From NCBI GenBank assembly GCA_037447655.1, contig JBBHKE010003389.1, positions 1-31,332 on the forward strand: a stretch of 31,332 nucleotides of DNA, given 5' to 3'. A program made the translations under genes and the position numbers. The notes beneath the pieces were generated by a model that was given only the letters and a program-made list of their open reading frames with translations, searched no databases and was not told where the DNA came from. Within the stretch, counting starts at the first letter, position 1. The number at the start of each line of letters is the position of its first letter. Origin of the DNA: Zygnema cylindricum (taxonomy: Eukaryota > Streptophyta > Zygnematophyceae > Zygnematales > Zygnemataceae). This document shows positions 28,501 through 31,332 of this stretch, one piece after another.

Positions 28501-31332
28501 GATAACAGGAAATGTTATCTAAATTACACAAACTGTAGCGATAACAGGAATTGTAATCTAAACTACACAAACTGTTAGCGCTAACTTGAATTGTTTTCTA
28601 ACTTACACAAACTACAAGGATAACAGGAATTGTTACCTAAATTACACAAACTGTAAGCGATAACAAGAATTGTTACCTAAATTACACAAACTGTTAGCCC
28701 TAACAGGAATTGTTTTCTAGCTTACAAAAGTTAATAGAGCTAACAAGAATGGTAACCTAACTTACACAAACAGTTAGCGATTACAAAATTTGTTACCTAA
28801 ATTACACAAACAATTAGCGATAACAACAATGGTTACCTAACTTACACAAACCGTTTGCGATAAGAGGAATTTTAACCTAACTTACACAAACTGTTAGCGC
28901 TAAAAGAAATTGTTATCTAACTTACACAAACTGTTAGCGATAACATGAATTGTTACCTAAATTACAAAAGCACTTACCAATAATAGGAATTGTTTTCTAA
29001 ATTACACAAACTGTTAGCGATAACAGGAATTGTAATCTAAATGACACAAACTGTTAGCGCTATCATGAATTAGTATCTAACTTACACACACTGTAAGCGA
29101 TAACAAGAATTGTTACCTAAATTACACAAACAATTAGCAATAACAAGAATTGTTACCTAAATTACACAAACAATTAACGATAACAAGAATTGTTACCTAT
29201 ATTACACAAACTATTACGGATAACAAGAATTGTCATCTAAATTACACAAACTGTTAGCGATAACAAGAAATGTTACCTAAATTACAAAAAGTGTTAGCAA
29301 TAACAAGAATTGTTACCTAAAATAACAAAAACTGTTAACGATAAGAGGAATTGTTACCTAACTTACACAAACTTTAAGCGCTAACAAGAACTGTAATCTA
29401 ACTTACACAAATTGTTAGCGATAACAATTATTGTTACCTAAATTACACAAACAATTAGCGATAACAAGAATTGTTACCAAATTCCACAAACAGTTAGTGC
29501 TAACAGAAATTGTTATCTAAATTACACAAACTGTTAGCGATAGCAAGAATTGTTACCTTAATTACACAAACAGTTAGCACTAACAGGAATTGTTATCTTA
29601 CTTACACAAAGTGTAAGAGCAAACAAGAATGGTTACCTTAATTACAGAAAAAGTTAGCAATAACAAGAAATTGTCACCTAAATTAAACAAACAATTAGCG
29701 ATAACAAGAATTATTATCTAAATTACACAAACTGTTAGCGATAACAGGAATTGTAATCTAAATTACATAAACTGTTTGCGCTAACATGAAATGTTACCTA
29801 ACTTACACAAATTGTTAGCAATAATAAGAATTGTTATCTAAATTACACAAACTGTTAGCAATAACAAGAATTGTTATCTAAATTACACAAACTATTAGCC
29901 TATAAGAATTGATATCTAACTTACACAAACTGTTACCGATAATAAAAATTGTTATTTAAATTACACAAACAGTTAGCAATAATAGGAATTGTTATCTAAA
30001 TTACACAAACTGTTAGCGATAACAAGAATTGTTACCTAAATTACACAAACAATTAGCGATAACAAGAATTGTTACCTAAATTACATAAACCGTTAGCGAT
30101 AATAGGAATTGTCACCTAAATTACACAAACTGTTAGCGATAACAAGAATTGATACCTAGATTTTTCAAATAGTTAGCGATAACAAGAATTGTTATCTAAC
30201 TTACACAAACTGTTAGCCCTAACAAGAATCGTTACCTAATTTAAACAAACTGTTAGCGATAGCAAGAATTGTTACCTTAATTACACAAACAGTTAGCACT
30301 AACAGGAAATGTTATCTAACTTACACAAATAGTTAGAGCTAACAAGAATGGTTACCTAACTTACACAAACTTTTAGTGATATTAGGAATTGTTACCTAAC
30401 TTACACAAACTGTTAGGGATAACAAGAATTTGTTTAGCTAAATTACACAAACAGTTCGCGATAACAAGAACAGTTACCTAAGGTACACAAACAGTTAGCG
30501 CTAACAATAATTGTTTCCTATATTACACAAACAGAAGCGATAACAAGAATTGTTATCTAAATTACGCAAACAGTTAGCGATAACAAGAAATGTTATCTAA
30601 ATTTCACAAACTGTTAGCGATAATAGTAATTGTAATCTAAATTACACAAGCCGTTAGCGCTACATGAATTGTTATCTAAATTACACAAACTGTTAGCGCT
30701 AAAAGAAATTGTTTTATAACTTACACAAACTGTTATCGCTATCATGAATTGTTATCTAAATTACACAAACTATTAGCGATAACAAGAATTGTTACCTAAA
30801 TTACACAAACATTTAGCGCTAACAGGAATTCTTACCTAACTTTCACAAAGTGTTAGCGATAACAAGAATTGTTACCTAAATTACACAAACTATTAGCAAT
30901 AACAACAATTGTTATGTAAATTACACAAACAGTTAGCGATGACAATAATTGTTACCTAAATTACGGAAACAGTTAGCGATAACATGAATTGTTATCTAAA
31001 TTTCACAAACTTTTAGCAATAACAGGAATTGTTACCTAAATTACACAAACTTTTAGGGATAACAAGAATGGTAACCTAAATTACACAAACATTTAGCAAT
31101 AACAAGAATTGTAACCTAAATTACACAAACTGTTAGCGTTAACAAGAATGGGTACCTAACTTACACAAACTTTTTACACTATTAAGATTTGTTACCTAAA
31201 TTACACAAACAGTTAGCGATAACAATGATTGTTACCTAAATTACATAAACAGTTAGCGCTAACAGGAGTAATTATCTAACTAACACAAACTTTTAGAGCT
31301 AACAAGAATGGTTACCTAAATTACACAAACTG
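25528..31332. repeat. 40-bp minisatellite array, right block (about 145 units)
   Basis: The same unit as the left block, running off the right window edge. It contains higher-order duplication: the variant series at about 26660-27970 recurs at 30180-31332 with the same private mutations (GTTAGCCCTAACAAGAATCG, AGAATTTGTTTAGC, AAGCCGTTAGCGCTACATG). The offset is 3520 bases (88 units) before and about 3360 (84 units) after a four-unit deletion in the right copy. A shorter relative series is at 25733-26000 versus 27142-27400. Confidence 0.93.

Overview
This is a eukaryotic nuclear window. It is intron-rich, AT-rich outside coding exons, and full of microsatellites, small inverted-repeat elements and one very large minisatellite. 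Three multi-exon genes can be rebuilt from conserved protein motifs and GT-AG junctions: a GNAT-family acetyltransferase (minus, 1502-2989), a TMX3-like transmembrane protein disulfide isomerase (plus, 5159-11910), and the C-terminal two thirds of a glycerol kinase (minus, 15870-20976). No operons, bacterial genes or viral genes are seen. Two features hint at the lineage. The disulfide isomerase reads through an in-frame TAA and an in-frame TAG in otherwise perfectly phased exons, and the best-supported ends of all three genes offer TGA. This fits a nuclear code in which TAA/TAG mean glutamine. TTTAGGG/AAACCCTA words of the plant/green-algal telomere type recur around the same gene. Together they suggest, by inference only, an ulvophycean green alga (the Dasycladales/Cladophorales/Trentepohliales group). 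Nonsense decay is the main alternative.

Layout. 1-1500: GA-rich satellite, T-rich and degenerate AT-rich repeats, no convincing gene. 1502-2989: acetyltransferase, two exons. 2990-5158: divergent spacer between the two head-to-head genes, mostly filled by nested inverted-repeat elements (3079-4594 containing 3849-4396), then telobox-like motifs just before the next start codon. 5159-11910: disulfide isomerase, eight exons, with introns loaded with CT or GA microsatellites and duplicated splice junctions. 11911-15869: convergent intergenic region with a 13-bp repeat, a G-quadruplex-prone tract and one doubtful ORF. 15870-20976: five glycerol kinase exons with one frameshift and one premature TGA. 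21049-31332: roughly 240 copies of a 40-bp repeat, interrupted at 24841-25527 by a unique segment that carries an ATG-initiated open frame.

The genes do not form a pathway. The most interesting structural theme is that at least five exon-intron boundaries have extra degenerate copies inside the neighbouring intron, arranged in tandem. Introns here appear to grow by duplication of splice junctions, and the 40-bp array, each unit of which carries a splice-like AG|GTAAC word in the sense of the glycerol kinase gene, may be an extreme outcome.
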